A DNA stretch of 64,000 nt from contig NZ_AEYE02000038.1 of the NCBI RefSeq assembly GCF_000298315.2, forward strand, positions 62,001-126,000, read 5' to 3'. Made by a program: the position numbers and the translations under genes. The stretch is from Rhizobium grahamii CCGE 502. Its GTDB lineage: Bacteria > Pseudomonadota > Alphaproteobacteria > Rhizobiales > Rhizobiaceae. Numbering within the stretch: the stretch's first letter is position 1; the number at the start of each line of letters is the position of its first letter. Below are positions 1 through 12,034 of this stretch, piece by piece. Below the pieces are notes generated by a model, which worked only from the letters and a program-made list of their open reading frames with translations, searched no databases and was not told the origin of the DNA.

Positions 1-366
1 CTCTCGCGCTACCCGCTCCACTACATTTTCGATAAATACGAGCGTGACGTAGTCGGACAGGATCACTCTGAAGCGACGTTCGCTTTGAGCGGGATCGAAA
101 GGCTGCCACGAAATAACCGATAGCTGGATGTGCAACAACGCTTCACGCACCGATGCTGCGAGTCCTTCGGCTCGGGGCGTCGGGACGAGCTCGCGGCCCA
201 CCATCATAAACAGCTCGTCTCGAAAATATGTTCGCAGCCTGGCAACCGCCGCGCTCATCGCAGGCTGGCTAAGGTTGATGCTACGTGCAGCCGCGGTAAG
301 ATTTCGTTCCGTCATCAGCGCGTCAAGCGCGACGAGAAGGTTAAGATCTAGACCCTTAAATCTCAT
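1..366 (-). CDS. nodD: NodD-family LysR regulator, N-terminal part (runs off the window)
   Basis: The minus strand from the ATG at 366 encodes a typical NodD start ([17 protein letters not shown]), then the LysR winged helix-turn-helix ([18 protein letters not shown]) and the beginning of the effector domain, 122 codons in all. NodD proteins bind nod boxes and activate nod genes when they sense plant flavonoids. The reading frame is intact as far as it is visible. Its first 120 residues are very close to the nodD at 36129, so it is one of at least four nodD-type copies here. I see no nod box directly upstream, so it may be expressed independently of the others. The effector-binding part lies outside the window. 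Confidence 0.9.
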   Translation of the reverse strand, partial: MRFKGLDLNLLVALDALMTERNLTAAARSINLSQPAMSAAVARLRTYFRDELFMMVGRELVPTPRAEGLAASVREALLHIQLSVISWQPFDPAQSERRFRVILSDYVTLVFIENVVERVARE

Positions 367-1745
367 AGATTTGTCTCTGCTTGGAACACTAGAACGCCTG
401 CTGCTCAGCCACCATTAAAGTAATATAAATGGCAGAAATCAAGTAGAATGAGTTTCAAGTATTGGTAGATTTCTCCTCCTGGGGCAGTCATTCAGTTGTA
501 TAAGACGTATTCCGGCTCACGCTATCACGGTCATTATAAATATTGCGCGCATTTCAGGGATTTAAGCCGATTTCTACCCCGTTTTGCGCGCCGTTCGGTC
601 AGCAGAAGCTGCTTAGGGGCCGTATCGGCAGTTCGACCTTCTCCGGTTAGGTTGAACAAACCGAGAAGCAGACATGTAGTTGCATATTTCAAGGCATGCA
701 GAGAAGATCCCTCAGACCTTGCCCCTGTACTGGATTGTTCAAGATGGAAGGGTGTAGCGACCGGGATCCCAGGTTGGGATTAGGTATCCAGAAATCAAAG
801 GTCGGCCACGCCACGCGAAGGCGTCTTAGTTGCTACGATGAATTGTTGCGGGTCGACTACAAACATCAGGTGAAATTCCTATCGCGGATGTCTGCCTCAC
901 TCAACCAAAGACGCAAATGCGTCGCGCTCCATGAAAAATAGCAGGTCCTGGTCGAGCTTTCATTTGGACAAGCGAAGCGGCCCCGGGGCACAATCTCTTC
1001 CAATCTCTTCCAATCTCTACCAATCTATACAAATCTCTATCAGCCTCTATGAACTCGCAGCAAGTCAACCACGACCGGCCGTGCATCGATTCCGAGAAAA
1101 CATTTGCTTTGATCGGGTTCTCTTCCGCGCGAGATAGGTCGATGTCGGGGAGCTGCTATCACTCCGTCGACATTCCGACTTTATGCAAGGAACCTAACAC
1201 TGCGGCGACTGTGGTGAGCTTTTAGGTCCTTGTGGATTCAACCCGGCATGGGATTTGCATTTGTCGGATCAGCGAGAACCGACCGCAGTGCTACGGTCTT
1301 CGGGGCGGAAATAGCGTAAGTGTTCGCCTCTGACTCTGGCCTGTGGGTGGATCATTTTAGGCTGGCAATAAGATGAGAATGTTCGAATGAAGTCGAAAGT
1401 TTGCGTTCCGCTCCCAGTGATTTTCGCGACGCTGTCGGGCGGCGCGACCAAGGGCGGGAGACGTTGAGGCTGAAGTGAGGCTCCCGTCAAGAATGTTGGA
1501 GCGGTGGGCCAGCTATAACAGTGAATACATCGACGTTTCCGTAGTTACGAGCCGGCGCAAATCTGCTCAGCGGACGTTAGTCGCTCTGTACTGCGGCAAC
1601 TAAGTTGGGATCATCAGGTGCGTCTCCCGCAGCGTTCATGCGACGGAGAGGCCTCGGTCATTGCGAAAGGTGTCACGACGTCACACGTGCAAAACAGGGG
1701 TTGATTCTAAAAGAAGAAGCATCGCTTGGAAGGCGAAATACCATC
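367..1745. other. Intergenic region without a convincing gene
   Basis: About 1.4 kb separate the nodD copy from the GA operon. The open frames here are short, overlap on both strands and resemble no family I know. The stretch holds the 10-bp tandem repeat at 991-1050 and presumably the GA operon promoter. I could not find a clear -24/-12 element, NifA site or nod box in it. Confidence 0.6.
991..1050. repeat. Six degenerate 10-bp tandem repeats
   Basis: Six consecutive 10-base units follow the pattern CAATCTCTTC. The first two are identical and the later ones drift (CAATCTCTAC, CAATCTATAC, AAATCTCTAT, CAGCCTCTAT). The gradient from perfect to decayed copies suggests slippage-type expansion. 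The repeats lie about 700 bp upstream of the GA operon start and in no recognised gene. Confidence 0.85.
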
Positions 1746-2948
1746 ATGCTAGAACACTCTTTGCCGACGCTACCGATGTGGCGCGTGGACCACATCGAGC
1801 CCTCGCCAGAAATGTTGGCGCTAGTGGAAGAGGGACCAATCCATCGCGTCCGTTTCCCCTCCGGGCACGAAGGCTGGTGGGTGACAGGCTACGACGAAGC
1901 CAAAGCGGTGTTGTCCGACGCGGCTTTTCGACCGGCGGGGATACCGCCGACGGCGTTCACGCCAGACTCTGTGATGCTTGGTTCTCCCGGCTGGCTGGTT
2001 TCCCACGAGGGAGACGAACATTCCCGCCTGCGCGCGATTATAGGGCCGGCCTTCAGCGACTTCCGGACAGACTTGCTCGCACAGCAGGTCGAGTCGATAG
2101 CCGAACAGTTATTCGCAACGCTTTCGATTCAACCGCAACCGGCTGACCTGCGCAAGTACCTTTCCTTTCCGCTTCCGGCTATGGTCATCAGCGCACTAAT
2201 GGGTGTGAGGTACGAGGATCATACCTTTTTTGCGGAACTGTCCGATGAGGTGATGACCCATCAACATGAAACCGGTCCGCGCAGTGCGTCCCGCTTGGCC
2301 TGGGAAGAGCTGCGGGTCTACATCCGTGACAGGATGCGCGAGAAGCGCAGAGATCCGGGCGATAATCTCCTGACAGATCTCCTGCTGGCGGTGGAGCAGG
2401 GTAAGGCCAGTGAGGAAGAGGCAATCGGCCTGGCAGCGGGCATGCTGGTAGCGGGGCACGAGAGCACCGCCGCGCAAATCGAGTGCGGCCTACTGGCTAT
2501 GTTTCGCCACCCGGAGCAGCGCGAGCGCTTGATCGCCGATCCATCTCTGTTGGACAAGGCGGTGGAGGAAATTCTGCGCATGTACCCGCCGGGGGCGGGC
2601 TGGGATGGCATCATGCGCTATCCAAGATGCGATGTGACCATAGCAGGCGTGCATATCCCAGCGGAGAGCAAGGTGCTTGTCGGTCTTCCGGCGACGTCGT
2701 TTGATTTGCGCCATTTCGACAACCCAGAAGTCTTTGACATCGCACGCGAGGGAAACCCGCACCTGGCGTTCTCCTACGGGCCGCACTACTGCATCGGCGG
2801 GGCGCTAGCCAGGCTGGAGCTGAAGGCAGTGTTCGGTTCGATCTTCCAGCGCTTCCCGGGGCTGCGCCTTGCCGTGAAGCCCGAAGAACTGGAGTTGCGC
2901 AAGGAGATCATCACTGGCGGCTTCGAAGAGATGCCGGTGCTCTGGTGA
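1746..2948 (+). CDS. cyp112: Cytochrome P450 CYP112 (gibberellin operon, ent-kaurane-type oxidation)
   Basis: This soluble 400-residue bacterial P450 is the first gene of the GA operon. In rhizobial GA synthesis CYP112 acts late, converting GA12 toward GA9 (a 20-oxidase-type reaction). The I-helix oxygen-binding motif AGHEST, the ExxR motif (EEILR) and the heme-thiolate loop [10 protein letters not shown] (Cys near residue 349) are all visible. The frame is open upstream to 1605. I chose the ATG at 1746 because the protein then begins [12 protein letters not shown], as I recall for rhizobial CYP112, and has the family length. CYP114 follows after about 90 bp, in a largely co-directional operon. 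Confidence 0.93.
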   Translation: MLEHSLPTLPMWRVDHIEPSPEMLALVEEGPIHRVRFPSGHEGWWVTGYDEAKAVLSDAAFRPAGIPPTAFTPDSVMLGSPGWLVSHEGDEHSRLRAIIGPAFSDFRTDLLAQQVESIAEQLFATLSIQPQPADLRKYLSFPLPAMVISALMGVRYEDHTFFAELSDEVMTHQHETGPRSASRLAWEELRVYIRDRMREKRRDPGDNLLTDLLLAVEQGKASEEEAIGLAAGMLVAGHESTAAQIECGLLAMFRHPEQRERLIADPSLLDKAVEEILRMYPPGAGWDGIMRYPRCDVTIAGVHIPAESKVLVGLPATSFDLRHFDNPEVFDIAREGNPHLAFSYGPHYCIGGALARLELKAVFGSIFQRFPGLRLAVKPEELELRKEIITGGFEEMPVLW

Positions 2949-3037
2949 TGCGGGGACGGGCTAGCGGCAGAGTTTCTGCACTTTGCGGCCGAGCCTCTGT
3001 GGCGCCGGCGGATCAGCCAACCAAACGGGTAACGAAG

Positions 3038-4330
3038 ATGGACGTGAAAGAAACTGTGGCGGTATGCCGGGATGCCTTCGCCGAACTGGCGTCGCCAGCG
3101 TGTATCCACGACCCGTATCCGTTCATGCGTTGGTTGCGCGAGCACGATCCGGTCCATCGCGCCACCTCCGGGCTCTTTCTGTTGAGCCGCCACGCCGACA
3201 TCTACTGGGCGCTTAAGGCCACGGGGGATGCGTTCCTAGGACCGGCACCGGGCGATTTGGCGCGCTATTTCCCTCGTGCAGCGACCAGCCTGTCGCTGAG
3301 TTTGCTGGCTTCTACCTTAGCGATGCAGGATCCTCCGACACATACGCGCTTGCGCCGACTGGTCTCCCGTGATTTCACCAAACGCGAGATCGACAACATA
3401 CGGCCGAACATCGCGCGAATAGTCGAAGAGCGCTTGGACGCTATTGCGCCGGCCCTGGGACGCCGGGAGATAGTGGATCTTCATCGCGAATTTGCGCTTG
3501 CCCTGCCAATGCTGGTCTTTGCAGAGCTGTTCGGCATGCCCCAAGATGACATGTCCGGGCTCGCCGACATCATTGGTGCCATCCTGGAGGGGCTGAGCCC
3601 GCACGCCAACGATGCCCAACTCGCAGCGGCGGACGCAGCTAGCGCCAAAGTTATGGCCTACTACGGCGACCTGATCCAGCGCAAGCGCACCGATCCCCGC
3701 CAGGACATCGTCTCAATCCTTGTGGGCGCTCACAGCGACGACGCCGACAAACTGTCGGATGCAGAATTGATCAGCATGCTTTGGGGCATGCTGCTCGGCG
3801 GCTTCGCCACTACAGCTGCGACGATCGGCCATGCGGTCCTGGCGATGCTGGCATATCCGGAGCAGCGACACTGGCTACAGGAAGACGCCGGGGTCGAGGC
3901 ATTCGTCGAAGAAGTATTGCGCTGCGACGCCCCCGCCATGTTCAGCTCCATTCCGCGGATCGCCCAGCGTGACATTGAGCTGTGTGGTGTGATGATACCC
4001 AAGGGTGCAGACGTGCGCGTGCTACTCGCGGCCGGCAATCGTGACCCGGACGCGTTTCCCGATCCTGACCGCTTCGATCCCGCACGATTCTACGGCAGCA
4101 CCAGCCCTGGCATGTCGAACGACGGGAAAATCATGCTGAGTTTCGGGCACGGTATCCACTTCTGCCTCGGCGCGCAACTTGCCCGGGTGCAACTGGCTGA
4201 GAGCCTTCCCCGCATTGAGGCGCGCTTTCCGACGCTCGCACTGGCCGAGACGCCGATACGGGAGCCATCTGCGTTCCTCAGGACGTTTCGCACTTTGCCC
4301 GTGAGGCTACATCCCGGTGGAGAGAAGTGA
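3038..4330 (+). CDS. cyp114: Cytochrome P450 CYP114 (gibberellin operon)
   Basis: A 430-residue P450. In the bacterial GA pathway CYP114 acts with the operon ferredoxin to oxidise and ring-contract ent-kaurenoic acid to GA12-aldehyde. The heme loop [10 protein letters not shown] and an EEVLR motif are present. The I-helix has GGFATT in place of the usual AGxxT arrangement, which I take as a CYP114 trait rather than a defect. The frame is open from 2945, overlapping the CYP112 stop. The ATG at 3038 gives the expected start [14 protein letters not shown]. The ferredoxin gene begins 1 bp after its stop codon. Confidence 0.93.
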   Translation: MDVKETVAVCRDAFAELASPACIHDPYPFMRWLREHDPVHRATSGLFLLSRHADIYWALKATGDAFLGPAPGDLARYFPRAATSLSLSLLASTLAMQDPPTHTRLRRLVSRDFTKREIDNIRPNIARIVEERLDAIAPALGRREIVDLHREFALALPMLVFAELFGMPQDDMSGLADIIGAILEGLSPHANDAQLAAADAASAKVMAYYGDLIQRKRTDPRQDIVSILVGAHSDDADKLSDAELISMLWGMLLGGFATTAATIGHAVLAMLAYPEQRHWLQEDAGVEAFVEEVLRCDAPAMFSSIPRIAQRDIELCGVMIPKGADVRVLLAAGNRDPDAFPDPDRFDPARFYGSTSPGMSNDGKIMLSFGHGIHFCLGAQLARVQLAESLPRIEARFPTLALAETPIREPSAFLRTFRTLPVRLHPGGEK

Positions 4331-4331
4331 G

Positions 4332-4640
4332 ATGCGCGTTGTGATCGATCAAGAGCTATGCGGAACCACCTGGCAGTGCGTGCTGACCCTGCCTGGCATC
4401 TTTCGGCAGCGCGAACCGGATGGCGTGGCCGAAGTTCACGTGGCGACCGTCGCTGAGGCGCAGCACGCCGCGGTTCGGCTTGCGGCCAGTCAGTGCCCGG
4501 TGGGCGCCATTCGGGTCATCGAAAGCGACAATTGCGGTGGCGAGCCAGGCAATGTCGGCCCCCTGCCCTCTCCGGCCGAGCTCGGGCGGCATGCCACGAG
4601 AGATGAACACAAACCGGGACGACACGATGGGACGGTTTGA
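4332..4640 (+). CDS. fdGA: [3Fe-4S]-type ferredoxin of the GA operon
   Basis: A small ferredoxin of 102 residues that supplies electrons to the operon P450s and is needed for full CYP114 activity in related systems. The cluster ligands appear as Cys10-x5-Cys16 and a later Cys-Pro (SQCPVGAI), the pattern of P450-associated 3Fe-4S ferredoxins. The residue before Gln-Cys is Trp (CGTTWQC), where I recall Gly in homologues. The start ATG lies directly behind the CYP114 stop, and the 3' end overlaps the SDR start at 4627, so the genes are translationally coupled. The C-terminal 35 residues look unstructured. Confidence 0.9.
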   Translation: MRVVIDQELCGTTWQCVLTLPGIFRQREPDGVAEVHVATVAEAQHAAVRLAASQCPVGAIRVIESDNCGGEPGNVGPLPSPAELGRHATRDEHKPGRHDGTV

Positions 4641-5472
4641 GGGAAAGGTGGCCGTGGTGACCGGCGCTGGCGCCGGCGTCGGCAAGGCATGCGCCCTCGC
4701 CATCGCGCGCGAGGGCGGCAGAGTGGTGGTGGCCGACATTGACGACTCAGCGGCAACCGCCTGCACCGCCCAGATCGCGGCCGAAACTGGTCACGCGCTG
4801 ACACTGGCCGTCGACATCGCCGACGCGCAAGCGGTGGCAGCCCTGTTCGAGACGGCGGAGCGCCACTTCGGCGGGATCGACCTGCTGGTGAACAATGCGA
4901 GCGCCATGCATCTGACCCCGCGCGACCGCGCGATCCTCGACCTAGACCTAGCGGTTTGGGATCAGACGATGGCGACTAATCTGCGCGGCACGCTGCTCTG
5001 CTGCCGGCAGGCCATCCCGCGAATGATCGCCCGTGGCGGTGGCGCGATCGTCAACATGTCCTCGTGCCAGGGGCTCAGCGGTGACACCGCGCTGACTTCC
5101 TACGCCGCGTCGAAGGCCGCAATGAACATGCTATCAACCTCACTTGCCACGCAATACGGTCGCGCGCAGATACGCTGCAACGCCGTAGCGCCGGGTCTCA
5201 TTATGACGGAACGTCTCCTCGCCAAGCTCGACGAGCGATTGCAACGGCATTTGCACCGGCACCAACTCCTGGCGCACGTTGGCCGCCCCGAGGACGTGGC
5301 CGCGCTGGTGGCTTTTCTACTTTCCGACGACGCTGCGTTCATCACCGGGCAAGTTGTGTGCATCGACGGCGGCATGCTGGCGCACCTGCCGACATATGCA
5401 GATGGCGGTAATAATCCGGCCGAGCGCCCCGTCGATAGCGTGGACGAAGCGCCCTTTGCCCATGAGAGGTAA
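4627..5472 (+). CDS. sdrGA: Short-chain dehydrogenase/reductase of the GA operon
   Basis: A 281-residue NAD(P)-dependent SDR that in bacterial GA synthesis oxidises GA12-aldehyde to GA12. It shows the cofactor motif TGAGAGVG near the N terminus, the NNAS motif, a catalytic Ser in VNMSSC, YAASK for the Tyr-Lys pair and a C-terminal IDGG. The frame continues upstream into the ferredoxin gene. I selected the ATG at 4627 (MGRFEGKVAVVTG) because the Rossmann fold starts there; an in-frame ATG at 4603 is possible. CYP117 follows after 5 bp. Confidence 0.9.
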   Translation: MGRFEGKVAVVTGAGAGVGKACALAIAREGGRVVVADIDDSAATACTAQIAAETGHALTLAVDIADAQAVAALFETAERHFGGIDLLVNNASAMHLTPRDRAILDLDLAVWDQTMATNLRGTLLCCRQAIPRMIARGGGAIVNMSSCQGLSGDTALTSYAASKAAMNMLSTSLATQYGRAQIRCNAVAPGLIMTERLLAKLDERLQRHLHRHQLLAHVGRPEDVAALVAFLLSDDAAFITGQVVCIDGGMLAHLPTYADGGNNPAERPVDSVDEAPFAHER

Positions 5473-5477
5473 GAGAC

Positions 5478-6815
5478 ATGCTGCTCAACCCGCTGAATCG
5501 CCGGCGCAGGCTGCAATACAACATCCCGATCATGCACGGCGCGTTCCCGATAGTGGGGCATCTTCCCGCCATTGTGAGCGACCTCCCCCGGCTGCTACGG
5601 CGCGCAGAAGGAATGCTAGGGAACCACTTCTGGCTGGATTTTGGCCCGGGGGGGCAGCTGATGATTTGCCTCGATCCTGATACGCTCGCGGCGCTCCGGC
5701 ACAAAAACGTCTCTTCGTCACTTATCGGCGAAATGGCGCCCGAGATTCTCGGTGGAACGTTGGTCAGTTTGGACGGTAGCGCGCACCGGCGGGCGCGAGA
5801 CGGCATCAAGGAGGCTTTTCTTCCCAAGGGGCTCACTGCGGCTGGCATTGGTGATCTGTTTGCACCCATCGTCCGGGCGCGGGTGCAGGCGTGGCGCGAG
5901 CGTGGAGGCGTCTCTATCTTACCTGAAACCGGCGACCTGATGCTCAAGCTTACCTTCTATCTCATGGGGATCCCACCGCAAGATCTGCCCGTGTGGCATC
6001 GCAAGTACCGGCAACTATTACAGTTGATCGTCGCTCCCCCCGTGGACTTGCCTGGAACACCGCTGCGGCGCGGCCGCGCCGCCCGCGACTGGATCGACGC
6101 CCAGTCGCGACAATTCATCCGCGACGCCCGCGCGCGCTCTACTCGAACGGGGTTGATCAACGACATGGTGAGCGCCTTCGATCGCAGTGAAGATGCGCTG
6201 TCAGATGACGTGCTTGTTGCTAACGTCCGTTTGCTACTGCTAGCCGGTCACGAAACAACTGCCTCGACGATGGCCTGGATGGTAATCGAGTTGGCGCGCC
6301 ACCCCGATCTTTGGCACGCCCTGGTCGAGGAAGCGCGACACGCAGGGACGGTGCCCACACAGCACGAGCACCTGCCGCAGTTTCCGGTTGCCGAGGCCCT
6401 GTTTCGGGAAACGTTACGCCTGCATCCGGCATCATCGCTCGTACCGCGTCGCACGACGCGGGAATTGCATCTTGGCGGGCGCCGCCTTCCTGCAGGCACC
6501 AGGCTTGGTATCCCGCTGCTGCACTTCTCGACCTCATCGTTGCTGCACGATGCGCCAGATCAATTCCGCATTGAGCGTTGGCTGGGACGCGTAGAGCCCG
6601 TGGGACCCATTGATATGTTGCAGTTCGGTACCGGGCCGCACGTGTGCATCGGTTATCATCTGGTATGGCTTGAACTGGTCCAGTTTGCTGTGGCGTTGGC
6701 GCTGACCATGCAAGAAAGCGGCGTGAAGCCGCAGTTGCTTAACGACGCTGAGAAGGGACGACGTTTCTTCCCGACGGCGCAGCCGTCCATGAAGGTCCGA
6801 ATCGGGTTCTCATGA
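5478..6815 (+). CDS. cyp117: Cytochrome P450 CYP117 (gibberellin operon, ent-kaurene oxidation)
   Basis: A 445-residue P450. CYP117 oxidises ent-kaurene to ent-kaurenoic acid, the first oxidation of the GA route. The I-helix motif AGHETT, the K-helix ETLR and the heme loop FGTGPHVCIG are intact. It starts 5 bp after the SDR stop and ends 80 bp before the GGPP synthase. No truncation or frameshift is visible. Confidence 0.93.
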   Translation: MLLNPLNRRRRLQYNIPIMHGAFPIVGHLPAIVSDLPRLLRRAEGMLGNHFWLDFGPGGQLMICLDPDTLAALRHKNVSSSLIGEMAPEILGGTLVSLDGSAHRRARDGIKEAFLPKGLTAAGIGDLFAPIVRARVQAWRERGGVSILPETGDLMLKLTFYLMGIPPQDLPVWHRKYRQLLQLIVAPPVDLPGTPLRRGRAARDWIDAQSRQFIRDARARSTRTGLINDMVSAFDRSEDALSDDVLVANVRLLLLAGHETTASTMAWMVIELARHPDLWHALVEEARHAGTVPTQHEHLPQFPVAEALFRETLRLHPASSLVPRRTTRELHLGGRRLPAGTRLGIPLLHFSTSSLLHDAPDQFRIERWLGRVEPVGPIDMLQFGTGPHVCIGYHLVWLELVQFAVALALTMQESGVKPQLLNDAEKGRRFFPTAQPSMKVRIGFS

Positions 6816-6895
6816 ACAAGCCTTGCTCAGTCGCCAGCTTGGCTACGGCACCAGCAACATTGCTCGTCGACGCAGTTCCGGGTGAGACATAGGAC

Positions 6896-7897
6896 ATGCA
6901 CAATATGCAGACTGATCCCACGCTACACCAGCGCCGAATTCCCGAGCTTGGTCAACCCTCCGATCAGGCTGGCGCAACATCCGTCGGGCTGCACTCGGAG
7001 GCTTGGATGCAGGATGGAGTGAAACGGGTCGAACAGGCACTGACGCAGCTTCTTGGGGCAGGAGACGACGGTGAGACCGAACTCACGGCGGCAATGCGCT
7101 ACGCCACCTTGAATGGCGGGAAGCGCACCCGCGCTTTGCTGTGTATGGCCGCCGGTGCACTAGCCGAGGCCTCGGCGGCTACTCTGGACGATGTCGGAGC
7201 CGCCATAGAGATGATGCATGCCTGTACCCTTGTTCACGACGACCTACCTGCGATGGATGACGATGTGCTTCGCCGCGGCCATCCAACGGTGCACGTCAAG
7301 TTCAGCGAAGCCACTGCGATCCTGGTTGGAGACGCATTGCAAGCACATGCTTTTCTCACCCTTGCTGGCTTGGACGCTCCGGCAGACAGCCGCTCCGCAC
7401 TCGTGCGCGAACTTGCCCAGGCAGTATCTACCGGGGGTGCCGCTGGAGGCCAGGCTATGGACTTGGCACTCGTTGGAAAGACCGTCGAACTCGACACGAT
7501 CCTGAAGATGCACCGAATGAAGACTGGTGCACTTGTGCGTGCCTCCGTTCGAATGGGCGCGTTGTGTACGATAGCAGAAAATGACGAGCACGCTGAGTTA
7601 TACGAGGCGCTGGATCGCTATAGCGATTGTTTCGGGATGGCATTGCAGGTGGTCGACGATATTCTTGACGCAACAGCCGATAAGGCCACGCTCGGCAAAA
7701 CCCCTGGAAAGGACGCGGCGGCGCAGAAGCCGACCTGCGCGTCGATCATGGGACTGAAGGCCGCCCGGCAGTTCGTGCTGGATCTTTTTGGCGAGGCCAG
7801 TGAGGCGATCGTGCCGCTAGGCCCGGACGCGCAGCGCCTCGGGCAGATGTTACAGCAGGCCTACGCGTATCTGGCTAAGAGCGCATCATGTATATGA
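6896..7897 (+). CDS. ggps: Geranylgeranyl diphosphate synthase (polyprenyl synthase family)
   Basis: A 333-residue trans-isoprenyl diphosphate synthase that makes the C20 precursor GGPP for the diterpene cyclases downstream. The first aspartate-rich motif DDLPAMDD lies near residue 115 and the second appears as VVDDILD. The GGKRTR substrate-binding segment is also visible. The first 40 or so residues precede the conserved fold and may be a non-conserved leader; an internal ATG at 7008 (MQDGVKRVEQAL) is an alternative start. No IDI gene is seen next to the operon, so IPP/DMAPP must come from general metabolism. Confidence 0.92.
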   Translation: MHNMQTDPTLHQRRIPELGQPSDQAGATSVGLHSEAWMQDGVKRVEQALTQLLGAGDDGETELTAAMRYATLNGGKRTRALLCMAAGALAEASAATLDDVGAAIEMMHACTLVHDDLPAMDDDVLRRGHPTVHVKFSEATAILVGDALQAHAFLTLAGLDAPADSRSALVRELAQAVSTGGAAGGQAMDLALVGKTVELDTILKMHRMKTGALVRASVRMGALCTIAENDEHAELYEALDRYSDCFGMALQVVDDILDATADKATLGKTPGKDAAAQKPTCASIMGLKAARQFVLDLFGEASEAIVPLGPDAQRLGQMLQQAYAYLAKSASCI

Positions 7898-8091
7898 ACC
7901 CGCACGTGCGCATAGTGTCTACCGGCACCGACCGCGTGTGGCCCGCGTCGGCAATATCTCCTGTTCTTTATCAGAGTCCGCGGCAGAGGCAGGGCGGCCC
8001 GGTGATGGATTCGGCACCACTTGCTCGGGCGTGGACAGCGGAGATGCCAGGGCGGAGCAAGAGTGGCGCGCCTAGCGGCCGGTAAACACGG

Positions 8092-10558
<2,467 letters not shown>

Positions 10559-11068
10559 GCCGGCCGAAGCAGTTGCAGCGACCCTGCCCCGAACGGATGC
10601 AAGTGCACCGGATTTGCTTGAAGGCCGCCCTCGGCTGAAGCAGCAGGCCAATCCTTCGCCCGAGCGGGACAGATCGCGCTATCTCGCAAGGGCTGAGTGG
10701 TCCAATATTCAAGATTTTAATCGCCTTCATCCAAACAAATGATTTGTCAGACCCAAGGCGATCTGGAGTAACAGTGGCGCCACGATCGGATTTCACGAAG
10801 AAGATGATGCGCAATGGCGAAAGCTGAAATGTGTCCAGTGTCCTTTACCGGGACAATCGGTATCGCGACAGGTTCGAACTTTCACATGGGATTAGGAGGT
10901 TAGTCGCAGCGGTTGAAAGTCTATCAAAGCTTCGAAAAAGCGACGCGCCCGGGTCAACATGCCAAGGCGACCCGTGCAACGTCCGAATAACAGCACAGCA
11001 AAATTGGTTAGCACTGCGAGACGGCGCTGAGAAAACTGCCGTGACGCAAAGGTTAGAAAGGCCGCTAA
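10559..11068. other. Gap after the GA operon, no gene seen
   Basis: About 510 bp without a convincing reading frame. An open frame runs through 10831-11286 but overlaps the dioxygenase start and has no recognisable motif. I searched specifically for P450 heme-loop or ExxR remnants of CYP115, or an IDI-type NUDIX motif, and saw neither. Confidence 0.5.
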
Positions 11069-12034
11069 ATGCAACGTTCATCGACTCCCACGGGTCAGGA
11101 CCTGGAAGCTATCTCGCGCAACGGCGGAGTGTTCCGCCGCATGGCGTCCCGAATCCCAACATACATGACGGATCTTCGAGAGAACCCCGCTTGGCTGCCG
11201 ATGTTCCTTTTGGCACGCACCATCCCTTTTCGCAAAGCCCATTGGCTTACCGCCAAACCCGCTGCAATTGTGTCACGCACGCGTGACTCGATGTTCGGCG
11301 ACCTAAAGGCAGACGCTATCGCGACAGAGCTAAAACGCTCAGGCATTTACCCAGGATTGACGCTCCCAACTGCGATCATAGAAGAAATTGCTCGTTTTGC
11401 GCGTGAGACACCATGCTTCGGAAATTTCGACCGGAAGCTCGAATTTTTGCCCCAAGATCATGAAGAGGCCGAGCGCCTCTTCCGCCGGGCGATACTTAGC
11501 GGTCACCACTACGAAAGGGTGTTGAAGTGCGACGCCGCCATCGCTGTCCAGCAAGATCCGCTGCTCCTCGAGGTTGCCCGCCACTACCTGGGCGACGGTG
11601 CGAAATTGATCACGACGAGGACTTGGTGGAGCTTTCCGACAAGCAGCCCATCGGAAACTGAACTGAGCAGGGCGTCGTTCAAGTTTCATTTTGATTTAGA
11701 CGACTGGCGAATGCTGAAATTCTTCTTCTATCTTACTGATGTTGATGAAGAGGCGGGTCCGCATGTTTATGTCCGCGGAAGTCACAATCGCCGACGCCTA
11801 AAGCATCAACTGACTCTCCTCGTCGGCCACCCGGCGCACGAAGTGGTGGGTTTCTATGGACAACAAAATGTGATGACCCTCACCGGAAGGGCGGGAACGG
11901 GCTTTGTAGAGGACCCATTTGGTTTCCACATGGGCACACCAGCTAAAACCAAGCCGAGACTAATGATGGAGGTAGGCTTCGGGATTTCAAAACCCTCAAG
12001 GCGGCGCTTCCATGGTGAACCAGTTGTGCGCTGA
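11069..12034 (+). CDS. PhyH-type Fe(II)/2-oxoglutarate-dependent dioxygenase, substrate unknown
   Basis: A 321-residue protein of the phytanoyl-CoA dioxygenase-like superfamily. The iron ligands appear as His207-x-Asp209 in KFHFDLDDW and a distal His near 286 in FGFHMG, with an Arg about 14 residues later (TKPRLMMEVG) suited to bind 2-oxoglutarate. The first 100 residues form a separate, less conserved segment rich in aromatic residues. It lies on the same strand as the GA operon but 510 bp behind it, so co-transcription is uncertain. Related enzymes hydroxylate small molecules or glycans. A role in modifying the GA product is possible only as a hypothesis from its position. Confidence 0.75.
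   Translation: MQRSSTPTGQDLEAISRNGGVFRRMASRIPTYMTDLRENPAWLPMFLLARTIPFRKAHWLTAKPAAIVSRTRDSMFGDLKADAIATELKRSGIYPGLTLPTAIIEEIARFARETPCFGNFDRKLEFLPQDHEEAERLFRRAILSGHHYERVLKCDAAIAVQQDPLLLEVARHYLGDGAKLITTRTWWSFPTSSPSETELSRASFKFHFDLDDWRMLKFFFYLTDVDEEAGPHVYVRGSHNRRRLKHQLTLLVGHPAHEVVGFYGQQNVMTLTGRAGTGFVEDPFGFHMGTPAKTKPRLMMEVGFGISKPSRRRFHGEPVVR

Noticed and set aside
991-1050. CRISPR-like array
   Set aside because: Units are 10 bp, contiguous and without spacers, and no cas gene is present.
5342-5947. Minus-strand open frame of 201 codons
   Set aside because: Shadow of the SDR and CYP117 genes in GC-rich DNA, without family motifs.
10559-11068. CYP115 or IDI remnant at the end of the GA operon
   Set aside because: No P450 heme loop, ExxR or NUDIX-type motif is readable in any frame.
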